Shown: positions 8,174 through 16,869 of the stretch, piece by piece
How the letters are laid out: the number at the start of each line of letters is the position of its first letter
Position numbering within the stretch: position 1 is the first letter of the stretch
Assembly (NCBI GenBank): GCA_041745535.1
Contig: JBGTIS010000116.1
Coordinates: 1-24,874, forward strand
Origin: JBGTIS01 sp041745535
Lineage (GTDB): Bacteria; Bacteroidota; Bacteroidia; Cytophagales; Cyclobacteriaceae
Direction of reading: 5' to 3'
Length of the DNA stretch: 24,874 nt
Notes under the pieces: generated by a model
Databases searched by the model: none
What the model saw: only the letters and a program-made list of their open reading frames with translations
What the model was told of the DNA's origin: nothing
Position numbers and translations under genes: made by a program

Positions 8174-9292
8174 TTATTGCTTAAATTTCTCTATGCTTTC
8201 AATATATTTATTGATTACAATTTTTTCGTCATATTTTTTCTCTACAATTGCCCTGCCATTTTTTCCCATCGCAAGAAGTTCTTCTTTTTTAAGAGATTGA
8301 ATCTTTTGCATTTTATCTGCCAAATCGCTTGCGTCTTTTATGTTACACAGGTAGCCATTAACCTGGTCTTCCACCACATGTCTGCACCCTGGCGTGTTGG
8401 TAGTAATAATAGGTTTTTCATAACTGGCAGCTTCCAGCAGAGTGCGGGGTAGACCCTCACGGTATGATGGCAAAACCACGCAATCGGCATTACTAATAAC
8501 AGGTCGCACATCATCTGTGGTGCCTAAATACTCAACCAACCCTTCCTGAATCCAGGCATTAATCAGTGCTACAGGAATTCCTCGCTTATGCAGCGGCTCT
8601 TTAGCGCCTAAAATCTGAAAACGCGCTTCAATTCCTTTTTTGCGTAATATATTAATCGCTTCAATGTACTCCAGAATACCTTTATCGTAAATAAGTCGTG
8701 AAACTACCAAAAAAGTAAAAGGTTTAGGATCAGTCCTATTTCCATTTTCCTGAACAGGCCTGAATTTTTCCAGATTAATTCCTGAACCAGGAACCAGATC
8801 GGTAACGTCTTTTTTGATCAGACTTTTACTGATGAATAATTTCAGATCGTCTTCGTTTTGAAAAAATACCTTGTCGGGAAACTTGAAAGCAACTTTGTAC
8901 AGCGAAGTGGCAATTAGTGATACCAAACCGCTTTTAAGGAATACGGTACCCAGTCCACAAACATTGTTAATCATCGGAATTTTCAGAATCCCTGCTGCTA
9001 ATGTGCCGTAAATATTAGGTTTAACCGTGTAGTGCAAAATTACATTGGGCTTAACTTTTTTATAAACTCGATATAGCTCATAAACTAAAAAAGCATCTTT
9101 CACTGGATTAATGCTTCGGCTATCCATTTTTACTTCTATAAAAGAACATCCCAACTGGATGAGTTTCTCACTATAGTCGTCTTTTGGAGCAATTACAATA
9201 ACCTGATGTCCCTGTCTTTGAAGTGCCGTAATCAAACTCATCCGAAAGTTAAATACGTTCCACGATGAATTTAATACAATACCTATTTTCAT
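8174..9292 (-). CDS. Glycosyltransferase family 4 (GT-B fold)
   Basis: This cytoplasmic, retaining GT-B enzyme has 372 residues. The N-terminal half begins MKIGIVLNSSWNVFNFRMSL, the acceptor-side Rossmann domain. It carries the GT4-type stretches LHYTVKPNIYGTLAA and VCGLGTVF seen in PglA-like and capsular N-acetylhexosaminyl or hexosyl transferases. The C-terminal donor domain has FLVVSRLIYDKGILEYIEA and the EX7E motif EGLPRTLLE (about 278-286). It probably adds a sugar to an undecaprenyl-linked oligosaccharide intermediate; donor and acceptor cannot be read from sequence. It is first in the minus-strand unit leading to rfbC, wza-like and wzc-like genes. I found no complete Bacteroidota promoter in the 385 bp upstream. 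Confidence 0.93.
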   Translation of the reverse strand: MKIGIVLNSSWNVFNFRMSLITALQRQGHQVIVIAPKDDYSEKLIQLGCSFIEVKMDSRSINPVKDAFLVYELYRVYKKVKPNVILHYTVKPNIYGTLAAGILKIPMINNVCGLGTVFLKSGLVSLIATSLYKVAFKFPDKVFFQNEDDLKLFISKSLIKKDVTDLVPGSGINLEKFRPVQENGNRTDPKPFTFLVVSRLIYDKGILEYIEAINILRKKGIEARFQILGAKEPLHKRGIPVALINAWIQEGLVEYLGTTDDVRPVISNADCVVLPSYREGLPRTLLEAASYEKPIITTNTPGCRHVVEDQVNGYLCNIKDASDLADKMQKIQSLKKEELLAMGKNGRAIVEKKYDEKIVINKYIESIEKFKQ

Positions 9293-9677
9293 GGGTTGAT
9301 AAATAATTTAAAAAATACTTGACGTTGATTAAGTTGATAATCAGTTGAATAGTCAACTTATTTTAGGTGAGCCAATTACAAAAAAAAAAATGGGGCAAAC
9401 TTTACAGAATAGATGAGGTAACCTTCAGGGTAAGGTTTTCTTTTAAATTCAAAAAATCAGAAAAGGGGAAAGGGTTCTTATCAGAGTAATACTAATTTTA
9501 GGTAAGTTTAAATTAGTTATTTAAAAACTTTTATTCGATTGTTTATATTAGCCAAGTAACTGGCCAGGGTTGGAAAGAAAAGAAATAATGTGCCATTATC
9601 TTAATTAGTAAAAAATAACGGTAATAACCTTAATTATTTGTAAAAGGCGTACAGCTTTAACAGCACAGGAAACCGTC
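9293..9677. other. Intergenic region (385 bp) with two inverted repeats
   Basis: No gene seen. Two perfect 8-bp inverted repeats are visible: TAAGTTGA (9330-9337) with TCAACTTA (9353-9360), and ACTAATTT (9491-9498) with AAATTAGT (9510-9517). An 11-A homopolymer sits at 9380-9390. The region should contain the promoter of the minus-strand polysaccharide unit and the 3' end of the E1 transcript. Neither a full promoter nor a terminator was recognised, so these repeats are only candidate operators. Confidence 0.5.
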
Positions 9678-12113
9678 TTATAAATATATTTGAGGATACT
9701 TCTGAGGGTCAAATTCGCGCATCAGGGCATAAGCCTGATCGAATATTTCTTCTGGATTTGGTTTAGAAAAATAGTCGCCATCAGAGGAATAGGCTGGGCG
9801 ATGTGGTTTGCCGGTAATGGTTACAGGCGCGGAATCAAGAAAACGGTATGCGCCTTGTTTTTCCAGCACTTGCTGCATCATATAGGCCGAAGCGCCACCG
9901 GGAACATCTTCATCGGCGAAAATAATACGAGTGGTTTTTTTTACCGACTGCAAAATCTGGTGATCCAGATCAAACGGCAATAGCGACTGTACATCAATTA
10001 CTTCGCAGGAAATATCGAGTGCGGCGAGCTGTTCGGCAGCTTCCAGCACAATTCTGCACATAGAACCATAGGTCACAATGGTAATATCCTGCCCCTCTCT
10101 CAAAATTTCAGGTTTTCCCAATGGTACAGTAAACTCATTGATATTGCTGGGAACTCGTTCTTTTAGCCGGTAAGCGTTTAAAGATTCGATGATAATGGCA
10201 GGATCATCGGATTGTAACATAGTATTGTAAAATCCGGCGGCCTGCACCATATTTCTGGGAACCAGCAAATAAATTCCGCGCAAAGAGTGTAAAATAGCAC
10301 CAATAGGTGAACCCGAATGCCAAATGCCTTCCAGCCGGTGTCCACGCGTTCGGATAATCATGGGAGCTGCCTGTCCGCCTTTGGTACGATAACGCAGGCA
10401 AGCCAGGTCGTCGGTTAAGGTAGCCAGCGGATAAAACACATAATCCAGATACTGAATTTCAGCGATGGGGCGCAAGCCCCGCATGGCAGTACCAATTCCC
10501 TGACCAATTATGGTTGATTCGCGAATTCCAGTATCAGTCACACGCTGGTCGCCGTATTTTTCCTGAAGCCCGGCAAATCCCTGATTTACATCGCCCATAA
10601 TACCCACATCTTCTCCAAAGGCAAATACACGTGGGTCCCGGGCAAGCGCATGATCAAAGCAGGCCTGTAAAACCTCTCTGCCATCTACCTGCTTACCTTG
10701 ATTGCTAAATACAGGCTTTACTTCTTTTACCTTCAGTGCGGAAAGGGGTGTTTCGCTGTACAAATGCGAGTTGTACAAATCATGGTTTTTATCTGTATAA
10801 TTGTCGAACCAGGTAAGCAGCTTGGCCCGGGCAATGCCTTTTTTGCCTTTTGTAAGGCGCAACGCTTTTTTTACTGCCTTAATGCCATTGAGTCGCATAG
10901 GATAGCTTTCCTTGCTGATTTCTTCTTTAATTACGTTTGCCAGTTCACTCTCTTTTCCACATTCTTTACCTAATTCACGGACAAGGGACTTTATTTCTTT
11001 TAACTCACTTTCTATTTCGGCTCTGACTGCTTTCCAGGCATCATTTTTCGCGTTTTTCGCGGTAATTTGTGCTTCGGCTTCAATTTGATCTAGCTGGTCG
11101 GCCGTAGCTATACCGGTTTTCAGTATCCAGGCACGCATTACTTTGTTACAATCGTGTTCTTTTTCCCAGGCTAACCTTTCTTTAGGTTTATATCGCTCAT
11201 GGGTGCCTGAAGTGGAATGGCCTTGTGGTTGGGTGAGTTCTTCTACATGTACTAACACGGGCACGTGCTCTTCACGGGCAATTTTTCCTGCCTGGCTGTA
11301 AACTTCGCAAAGCTTTTCATAGTCCCAGCCTTTTACCCGAAATATTTCAATACCAGATTTATCATCGGTGCGGCGAAAGCCTTCCAGGGCTTCTGATATA
11401 CTTTCTTTGGTGGTATGAAAAGGTTTAGGTACCGAAATTCCATAATCATCGTCCCACACTGAAATAACCATAGGAATTTGCAGTACACCCGCCGCGTTAA
11501 TGGCTTCCAGAAACATACCTTCGGACGTAGCCGCGTCGCCAATAGTACCCCAGGCTACTTCATTTCCATTATCAGAAAAGCCGTCTATATCTTTTAGATC
11601 AGGATTGTTCCGGTAAAGTTTTGATGCATATGCCAAACCTACTAGCCGGGGAATTTGTCCGGCGGTTGGGGAAATGTCGGACCCTGAATTTTTTTTATGA
11701 ATAAGTGGCAGGAGTCCTCCTTCCTGTTCATTTACCATGCGGGTGGCAAAATGAGAATTCATAGATCGGCCTGCTGAAGAGGGTTCGGCCTCTACGCTGG
11801 TATGCGCGTATAACTGGGCAAAAAACTGCTGTAAAGTCAGTTCTTCAATGGCCAGCATAAATGTTTGATCGCGGTAATAACCAGACCTGAAATCGCCTGG
11901 CTTAAAAGCTTTCCCCATTGCGATTTGAGCAACTTCTTTCCCATCGCCAAAAACACCAAATTTTGCCTTACCCATAAACACTTCACGTCTGCCTATAAGG
12001 CTTGCGGAACGGCTTTCACAGGCCAAACGATAATCATTAATGATCTCATCTACCGATAAATGGTAATCAAGAGTATCTTTTCCTGTAGGTAAAATTTTAG
12101 TTGTTTGCACCAT
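9678..12113 (-). CDS. Fused alpha/beta E1 component of a 2-oxoacid dehydrogenase complex (thiamine diphosphate)
   Basis: About 811 residues combine E1-alpha (about 1-450) and E1-beta (about 475-811) in one chain, a form frequent in Bacteroidota. The alpha half carries the thiamine-diphosphate motif, here GDAATSEG (192-199) ending in the WDDDYGIS region (220-227), and the AGRSMNSHF loop (114-122). The beta half carries FGEDVGIMGD, DTGIRESTIIGQGIGTAM, and the C-terminal EVIDVQSLLPFD transketolase-C domain. It decarboxylates a 2-oxoacid (branched-chain or pyruvate) and passes the acyl group to lipoyl-E2, which is not in this window. The frame can be read from GTG 12119, but ATG 12113 two codons in is the better start. 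A promoter match at 12161-12190 supports transcription as a single gene. Substrate remains undecided. Confidence 0.93.
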   Translation of the reverse strand: MVQTTKILPTGKDTLDYHLSVDEIINDYRLACESRSASLIGRREVFMGKAKFGVFGDGKEVAQIAMGKAFKPGDFRSGYYRDQTFMLAIEELTLQQFFAQLYAHTSVEAEPSSAGRSMNSHFATRMVNEQEGGLLPLIHKKNSGSDISPTAGQIPRLVGLAYASKLYRNNPDLKDIDGFSDNGNEVAWGTIGDAATSEGMFLEAINAAGVLQIPMVISVWDDDYGISVPKPFHTTKESISEALEGFRRTDDKSGIEIFRVKGWDYEKLCEVYSQAGKIAREEHVPVLVHVEELTQPQGHSTSGTHERYKPKERLAWEKEHDCNKVMRAWILKTGIATADQLDQIEAEAQITAKNAKNDAWKAVRAEIESELKEIKSLVRELGKECGKESELANVIKEEISKESYPMRLNGIKAVKKALRLTKGKKGIARAKLLTWFDNYTDKNHDLYNSHLYSETPLSALKVKEVKPVFSNQGKQVDGREVLQACFDHALARDPRVFAFGEDVGIMGDVNQGFAGLQEKYGDQRVTDTGIRESTIIGQGIGTAMRGLRPIAEIQYLDYVFYPLATLTDDLACLRYRTKGGQAAPMIIRTRGHRLEGIWHSGSPIGAILHSLRGIYLLVPRNMVQAAGFYNTMLQSDDPAIIIESLNAYRLKERVPSNINEFTVPLGKPEILREGQDITIVTYGSMCRIVLEAAEQLAALDISCEVIDVQSLLPFDLDHQILQSVKKTTRIIFADEDVPGGASAYMMQQVLEKQGAYRFLDSAPVTITGKPHRPAYSSDGDYFSKPNPEEIFDQAYALMREFDPQKYPQIYL

Positions 12114-12160
12114 GCTCACAATTTTGGCAACCTGCTTAAATTCTTCAATACGGGTTTATT

Positions 12161-12190
12161 CAAAAGTAATTAAATTTCGTGGTTTTCAAA
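12161..12190 (-). promoter_or_regulatory. Bacteroidota-type promoter for the E1 gene
   Basis: On the minus strand, TTTG (12190-12187) is followed by 18 nt and TACTTTTG (12168-12161). This matches the -33 TTTG / -7 TAnnTTTG consensus with spacing one short of the optimum. It lies about 48 bp upstream of the ATG at 12113. Confidence 0.6.
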
Positions 12191-12320
12191 AAAACAAACT
12201 CAACCTTCTGTTGAAGTATTTTCAAAAATTAGGAACGGAATTTAGCCTATAAACGTAATAAGTTACTTGTATATTAGATAATGCTTATTTTCTGATATTT
12301 ATTATACTTGATATTTAATT

Positions 12321-12351
12321 TTTGAGTTTAGTTGTAATATACCTACTTTTG
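12321..12351 (+). promoter_or_regulatory. Bacteroidota-type promoter for the small protein gene (and possibly secDF)
   Basis: TTTG (12321-12324), exactly 19 nt, then TACTTTTG (12344-12351): a complete match to the sigma-ABfr consensus TTTG-N19-TAnnTTTG. Transcription would start near 12358, giving a leader of about 19 nt before ATG 12377. Confidence 0.8.
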
Positions 12352-12376
12352 TTTTTCAATTAACTGGTAAACAGAC

Positions 12377-12736
12377 ATGTTGTCTAGAAAGGGTAAGTGG
12401 ATAGTTATAATTACCGGGCTGTTAACAATTCTGCTGCTCAGCAGTCAGATTCTGCAAACCTACAGCGCCGCTATTATTGGCTATCAGAAGAGCAGCCAAA
12501 AGGTAGAAAAGCCTGCCGGCAAAGAAGATCCTGCTTCAGATACTGCCAGCGTGGTGGCTACTTATGAGGCGGTTATCCCAATTCTTAAGGTTCACACGCA
12601 TACTTACTTTTATCTGGTTCTAGAGTTAATTCTGCTTTGCAAAATAGAAAAGGAGGTTGATTTTTCTCCTCCCCTGTATTCAAATAACTTTTTAGTTACA
12701 TTGTTTCAGCACATTATCTGTGCAAATGCTCCCTAG
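12377..12736 (+). CDS. Small membrane-anchored protein of unknown function upstream of secDF
   Basis: The protein has 119 residues and its function is not recognised. A basic start (MLSRKGK) and a hydrophobic helix (about 8-26, WIVIITGLLTILLLSSQIL) form a signal anchor or uncleaved signal. A Lys/Glu/Ser-rich linker (about 38-60) follows, then a region with a second moderately hydrophobic stretch (about 75-88, HTYFYLVLELILLC) and a C-terminus ending in FLVTLFQHIICANAP. The ending, with its NAP terminus, resembles small secreted proteins I recall from other Cytophagales, but I cannot name a family. The gene is real on three counts: a consensus promoter 26 bp upstream, GC richer than the flanking spacer, and the absence of competing frames. 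It precedes secDF by 97 bp in the same direction, so co-transcription is plausible. No motif supports a role in secretion. Confidence 0.72.
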   Translation: MLSRKGKWIVIITGLLTILLLSSQILQTYSAAIIGYQKSSQKVEKPAGKEDPASDTASVVATYEAVIPILKVHTHTYFYLVLELILLCKIEKEVDFSPPLYSNNFLVTLFQHIICANAP

Positions 12737-12833
12737 CTTTATTTATTGCTATAAGTTTATTTTTTTTGATGGCCCCTATGACCATTAGAACCTTCTATTC
12801 AAAGTTTTTTACATATTTAAATACTCTACTATT

Positions 12834-15800
12834 ATGCGAAACAAAACAGGAATAATCATTCTAACAGTGATTATATCATTGTTGTGCATCTATTATTTAT
12901 CTTTCACGGTTGTATCGAACCGCGTGCAGCAAAATGCTGAAGCATACGCTACAACAAAAGAAGGCACCATTGACTTTTCTAAAAAGCAAAGTTACCTGGA
13001 CTCTATTTTTACAAAACCAGTTTATAATTTATTAGGTATTAAATACACTTTTGAAGAAGTTAAAAATACTGAACTGAATCTTGGTCTGGATTTACGTGGT
13101 GGTATGCATGTGGTACTGGAAGTATCGCCTGTGGAAATTATCAAAGGGTTATCGGGTAATAATGAAGATCCGGATTTTGTAAAAGCGCTGGAAGTTGCCC
13201 GGGAGAGACAGCGTAACAGCCAGGAAAAATTTACAGACCTGTTTTACGATGCTTTTAAAGAAATTGCTCCTAACAAAAAACTCAGCAACATATTCGCCAA
13301 TGCTGCCAACCGCGGTCGTATCAGTTTTGATTCTTCTGATGAGGATGTGCTTCGGATTATTGATGATGAAGTAGAAGGCGCTATTGATCGTTCTTTCAAC
13401 ATTCTGCGAACGCGTATCGACCGCTTCGGAACCTCTCAGCCCAACATACAGCGGTTGCAACGTTCAGGTAGCATACAGGTGGAATTGCCTGGAGTGGATA
13501 ATCCGGAACGGGTTAGAAAACTATTACAGGGAGTAGCTAAACTGGAATTTCTGGAAGTATATGATTTTCAGAGTTATGCCAATTCGCTTGATGCCATCAA
13601 TAATATGCTGGTTAAAGCGCAAGGTGATAATCAGGATTTAAAACAATTACAACCAAGTGAAGAAAATGACAGTAATGCGGTTAATGATCTGTCCAGTCTT
13701 ACCGACAATGAAACCACTATAAAGGCTGATGATGACTCAGTGGGTAGTGAAAACGAACTGGAATCACAACTTTCTGGTGAGAATGCTGATTCTACCAGTT
13801 TGGATTCATTAAATAACCTGAATAACTCGCAGGTGTCGCCATTACTTAGTCTTTTACAGTATCCGCCTCAATATGGTTTGGTTTATAAAATGGAAGATAC
13901 AGCCCGGATTAACCAGATTATAAAAAGAGAAGATGTACAAAGTTTATTGCCTGCTAATCTGGATTTTCTGTGGGATGTAAAACCCAGAGTAACCGATGAT
14001 GGTACCGACCTGTTGGAAATGTATCCGGTACGACGGGGAAGAGGGGGGGAAGCCATGCTTACCGGAGAAGTTATTACCGATGCGCGGCAGGACTATGATG
14101 AAAGTTCCCGCCCTGCGGTAAGCATGCAAATGAACGCGGAGGGTGCCCGCAAATGGCGGAAAATGACTGCTGATAATATTGGACAACGGATTGCCGTTGT
14201 GTTGGATAATTATGTGTATACGGCGCCTAATGTAAATGGCGAAATTCCAAACGGAAGCTCTGAAATATCGGGTAATTTTTCCATTGACGAAGCCAAAGAT
14301 TTAGCCAATGTACTAAAAGCAGGTTCGTTGCCAGCGCCTACCCGTATTGTGGAAGAAGCTATTATTGGCCCTACTTTAGGAAAAGAAGCACAACAACAAG
14401 GCATCATTTCTATCGTTGCTGGATTGGGAATTGTAGTGCTGTTCATGATTGCCTATTATGCCAAAGGGGGTATTGTTGCCAATGTTGCCCTTATATTTAA
14501 CGTATTTTTTATACTCGGTATTCTGGCTCAGTTAAATGCCTCGCTTACCTTACCTGGTATTGCTGGTATTGTGTTAACCATTGGTATGTCTATAGATGCC
14601 AATGTGCTGATTTTCGAGCGTATCAGAGAAGAATTGCGAAATGGAATAAAATTACGGGCTGCTATTGATGCGGGTTACGAAAAGGCATTCAGTTCAATTA
14701 TCGACTCCAATGTAACCACTTTCCTAACGGGTATCATTCTGTATGTATTTGGTCAGGGACCTGTAAAAGGCTTTGCGGTTACCTTAATGATTGGTATTGT
14801 ATGTTCTTTCTTCTCAGCGGTATTTATTACTCGGGTTATAGTAGAATGGATGGCGAAAAAAGGTGACGAAAATAAAATTTCATTTGCCACTCCTTTTTCC
14901 AGGAACCTGTTTACAAACCTGAACATTGATTTCATGAGTAAAAGGAAAATCGCCTATATCGCTTCCAGTGTGTTTTTAGTTTTAGGTATAGGGCTTATTA
15001 TTATACAAGGTGGATTGAACCTTGGGGTTGACTTTACTGGTGGCCGGTCTTATGTGCTTACCTTTGAAAGCCCTGTAGTTGCTTCAAATTTAAAAACAGA
15101 ACTCGGTAATGATTTTGAAGGATCTGGAACAGAAGTAAAAACATTTGGTGGCAATAACATATTAAAGGTAACCACTAGTTATCTGATCAACGACGAATCG
15201 GAACAAGCCGACCAGCAGGTTCGTCAAACCCTGATTAATGGAGTTGAAGCATTCACCGGACTTACCTACAGTGCAAATGATACTGGTGTAGATAGCCAGC
15301 ATTTTACCATATCCAGTTCCTCAAAAGTAGGTGCTACCATAGCCGATGATATCAGAAATTCCGCTATGGAGGCTGTTTTCTTCTCGCTGATCGCTATTTT
15401 CCTTTACATCTTAATAAGATTCCGCAAGTGGCAATACAGTTTAGGAGCCATCATAGCATTGGCACATGATACGATTGCCGTATTGGGTGTATTCGCGATT
15501 GCCCGGCTATTAGGGGTAAGCTATGAGGTAGATCAGGTTTTTATAGCGGCCATGTTAACTATTATCGGGTATTCTATCAACGATACCGTAATTGTGTTCG
15601 ATAGAATTCGGGAAAATATAAATAATCATACAAGTACTGATACAGTAAGTATTTTTAATACATCAATCAATCACGTTATGACCCGAACCCTGATTACCTC
15701 CTTTACTACTTTAATTGTGGTATTGGTATTGTTTCTTTTTGGTGGGGAAGTACTCCGAGGGTTCTCATTCGCTATGCTGGTGGGTATCGTGATTGGTACC

Positions 15801-15887
15801 TATTCATCAATTTATATTGCATCGCCTATTGTAATTGATTTAGGAAGAAAATCTAAAAAGGCAGCGCCAAAAACAGCGAAAGCATAA
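12834..15887 (+). CDS. secDF: SecDF fusion, protein translocase accessory subunit
   Basis: SecD and SecF are joined in one 1017-residue polypeptide, using the proton gradient to help pull preproteins across the inner membrane after SecA/SecYEG. TM1 is at about 5-25. SecD motif D1 LGLDLRGG is at 83-90, and the periplasmic P1 domain continues to about 515. The SecD membrane bundle (about 520-690) contains PGIAGIVLTIGMSIDANVLIFERIREE. SecF begins near 700, with LGVDFTGGR at about 729-737 and a second bundle including YSINDTVIVFDRIREN. An unusual insertion of about 65 residues (about 268-332), very rich in Asp, Glu, Ser and Asn, interrupts the SecD periplasmic domain. Fusion is usual in Bacteroidota. 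Transcription ends at the hairpin at 15909-15943. Start ATG 12834 directly precedes the first membrane segment. Confidence 0.97.
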   Translation: MRNKTGIIILTVIISLLCIYYLSFTVVSNRVQQNAEAYATTKEGTIDFSKKQSYLDSIFTKPVYNLLGIKYTFEEVKNTELNLGLDLRGGMHVVLEVSPVEIIKGLSGNNEDPDFVKALEVARERQRNSQEKFTDLFYDAFKEIAPNKKLSNIFANAANRGRISFDSSDEDVLRIIDDEVEGAIDRSFNILRTRIDRFGTSQPNIQRLQRSGSIQVELPGVDNPERVRKLLQGVAKLEFLEVYDFQSYANSLDAINNMLVKAQGDNQDLKQLQPSEENDSNAVNDLSSLTDNETTIKADDDSVGSENELESQLSGENADSTSLDSLNNLNNSQVSPLLSLLQYPPQYGLVYKMEDTARINQIIKREDVQSLLPANLDFLWDVKPRVTDDGTDLLEMYPVRRGRGGEAMLTGEVITDARQDYDESSRPAVSMQMNAEGARKWRKMTADNIGQRIAVVLDNYVYTAPNVNGEIPNGSSEISGNFSIDEAKDLANVLKAGSLPAPTRIVEEAIIGPTLGKEAQQQGIISIVAGLGIVVLFMIAYYAKGGIVANVALIFNVFFILGILAQLNASLTLPGIAGIVLTIGMSIDANVLIFERIREELRNGIKLRAAIDAGYEKAFSSIIDSNVTTFLTGIILYVFGQGPVKGFAVTLMIGIVCSFFSAVFITRVIVEWMAKKGDENKISFATPFSRNLFTNLNIDFMSKRKIAYIASSVFLVLGIGLIIIQGGLNLGVDFTGGRSYVLTFESPVVASNLKTELGNDFEGSGTEVKTFGGNNILKVTTSYLINDESEQADQQVRQTLINGVEAFTGLTYSANDTGVDSQHFTISSSSKVGATIADDIRNSAMEAVFFSLIAIFLYILIRFRKWQYSLGAIIALAHDTIAVLGVFAIARLLGVSYEVDQVFIAAMLTIIGYSINDTVIVFDRIRENINNHTSTDTVSIFNTSINHVMTRTLITSFTTLIVVLVLFLFGGEVLRGFSFAMLVGIVIGTYSSIYIASPIVIDLGRKSKKAAPKTAKA

Positions 15888-15908
15888 TTTCGCGATTAAT
15901 ATCATTGT

Positions 15909-15943
15909 AAACCCTGGCAACCTCCAAATTGCCAGGGTTTTTT
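15909..15943 (+). terminator. Rho-independent terminator of secDF
   Basis: AAACCCTGGCAA (15909-15920) pairs over 12 bp with TTGCCAGGGTTT (15929-15940), followed by a T-run to 15943. It lies 21 bp after the secDF stop. The convergent gene's stop codon begins at 15945, so the T-run nearly abuts it; the element may work weakly in the other direction too. Confidence 0.9.
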
Positions 15944-15944
15944 A

Positions 15945-16277
15945 TTATAGTAATTCTTTCGCGGGATCCCAGAAAAATTTATCAAAATCCTGTACCTGAT
16001 GATCAGATATGGGAATACCTTCTGCCTCTAATAGTTGTTGCATGGTATCGGGGGTAGCAAAATGATGCTGGCCTGTAAGCAGTCCTTTATGATTAACCAC
16101 CCGGTGGGCTGGTGCGTCTGAATGGGTTACAGCACTGCTTAAAGCCCAGCCTACCATGCGTGCACTGCCTTTAGCGCCTAAGTAAGCGGCAATAGCCCCA
16201 TAACTGGTTACCCGGTGCTTTGGTATAAGCTTCGTAACTTCGTATACTTGTTCGAAAAAACTGATTTCGTTTTTCAT
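15945..16277 (-). CDS. Alkyltransferase-like (Atl/MGMT-like) DNA-binding protein without catalytic cysteine
   Basis: This 110-residue stand-alone protein corresponds to the C-terminal DNA-binding domain of O6-alkylguanine-DNA alkyltransferase. Family features are visible: the winged-helix start FFEQVYEVTKLIPKHRVTSYG with Tyr26, AYLGAKGSARMVGWAL with the presumed arginine finger Arg40, and PAHRVVNHKG at 56-65. Active MGMT has PCHR; here Ala57 replaces the acceptor cysteine, so the protein cannot accept an alkyl group itself. By family knowledge, ATL proteins bind O6-alkylguanine, flip it out and direct nucleotide excision repair to it. The missing Cys is therefore expected for ATL rather than a sign of decay. 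It is transcribed alone, divergently from the NlpC/P60 gene. Confidence 0.9.
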   Translation of the reverse strand: MKNEISFFEQVYEVTKLIPKHRVTSYGAIAAYLGAKGSARMVGWALSSAVTHSDAPAHRVVNHKGLLTGQHHFATPDTMQQLLEAEGIPISDHQVQDFDKFFWDPAKELL

Positions 16278-16374
16278 AATTGGTAATCTGCTCTAAAAAG
16301 GAGGATTATTTTAACGAACATCAATCAAAAATAACAATAAAACTAAAAGCAAAACGTAATTCTCTTAACAAAAC

Positions 16375-16869
16375 TTGAACGGATTGAATAGCAAAAAAAT
16401 AACTATAAATTTTGTTTGGGTACTGATGATTTTACTTGCGGCAAGTTGCTCTTCAAGCAAGAAAATCAGAAAAAGTGATCAGACGGTTGATAAAATTATT
16501 CGCAATGCCCGCTCTTTTACGGGTACACCTTACAAATGGGGAGGCACAACCCGATCTGGTATGGACTGTTCCGGCCTACTGGTTAGTGCGTTTCAATCGG
16601 CTGGTGTAGCCCTTCCCAGGACAACTTCCGAGCAGGTAAAATTGGGAAAAGATGTAAGTTTAAAAGAACTTTTGCCAGGTGATCTGGTTTTTTTTGCAAC
16701 TGCCAAACGAAAAAAGCACAAAATCACACATGTTGGACTGGTTACTGAAATTCGCGATAATAAGAACATTCAATTTATCCACGCTACAACCAAACTTGGA
16801 GTTATCGAAGATAACGTCTTTTCAAATTATTATCAGAACATTTTCGTAAAAGCACGTCGAATATTTTAA
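16375..16869 (+). CDS. NlpC/P60 (C40) cell-wall peptidase lipoprotein with TTG start
   Basis: A 164-residue lipoprotein: short hydrophobic signal (about 12-22) and lipobox LAASC with Cys25. The NlpC/P60 domain spans about 35-162: YKWGGTTRSGMDCSGL with nucleophile Cys65, LPGDLVFF, then THVGL with His119 and a polar His136 (FIHA) completing the Cys-His-His triad. Such enzymes cleave peptidoglycan stem peptides (D-gamma-glutamyl-diaminopimelate bonds). Length is minimal for the family and the protein has no SH3 domains, like E. coli Spr/MepS. No in-frame ATG allows a signal peptide: upstream is closed by stops, and the first ATG (codon 18) lies inside the hydrophobic core. TTG 16375 (or TTG 16384) therefore appears to be the start. 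Confidence 0.9.
   Translation: MNGLNSKKITINFVWVLMILLAASCSSSKKIRKSDQTVDKIIRNARSFTGTPYKWGGTTRSGMDCSGLLVSAFQSAGVALPRTTSEQVKLGKDVSLKELLPGDLVFFATAKRKKHKITHVGLVTEIRDNKNIQFIHATTKLGVIEDNVFSNYYQNIFVKARRIF

Noticed and set aside
9396..9399. TTTG with TAATTGG on the minus strand (9379-9372) as promoter of the polysaccharide unit
   Set aside because: The spacing is 17 nt across a poly-T tract and the -7 box lacks TTTG; too poor to call.
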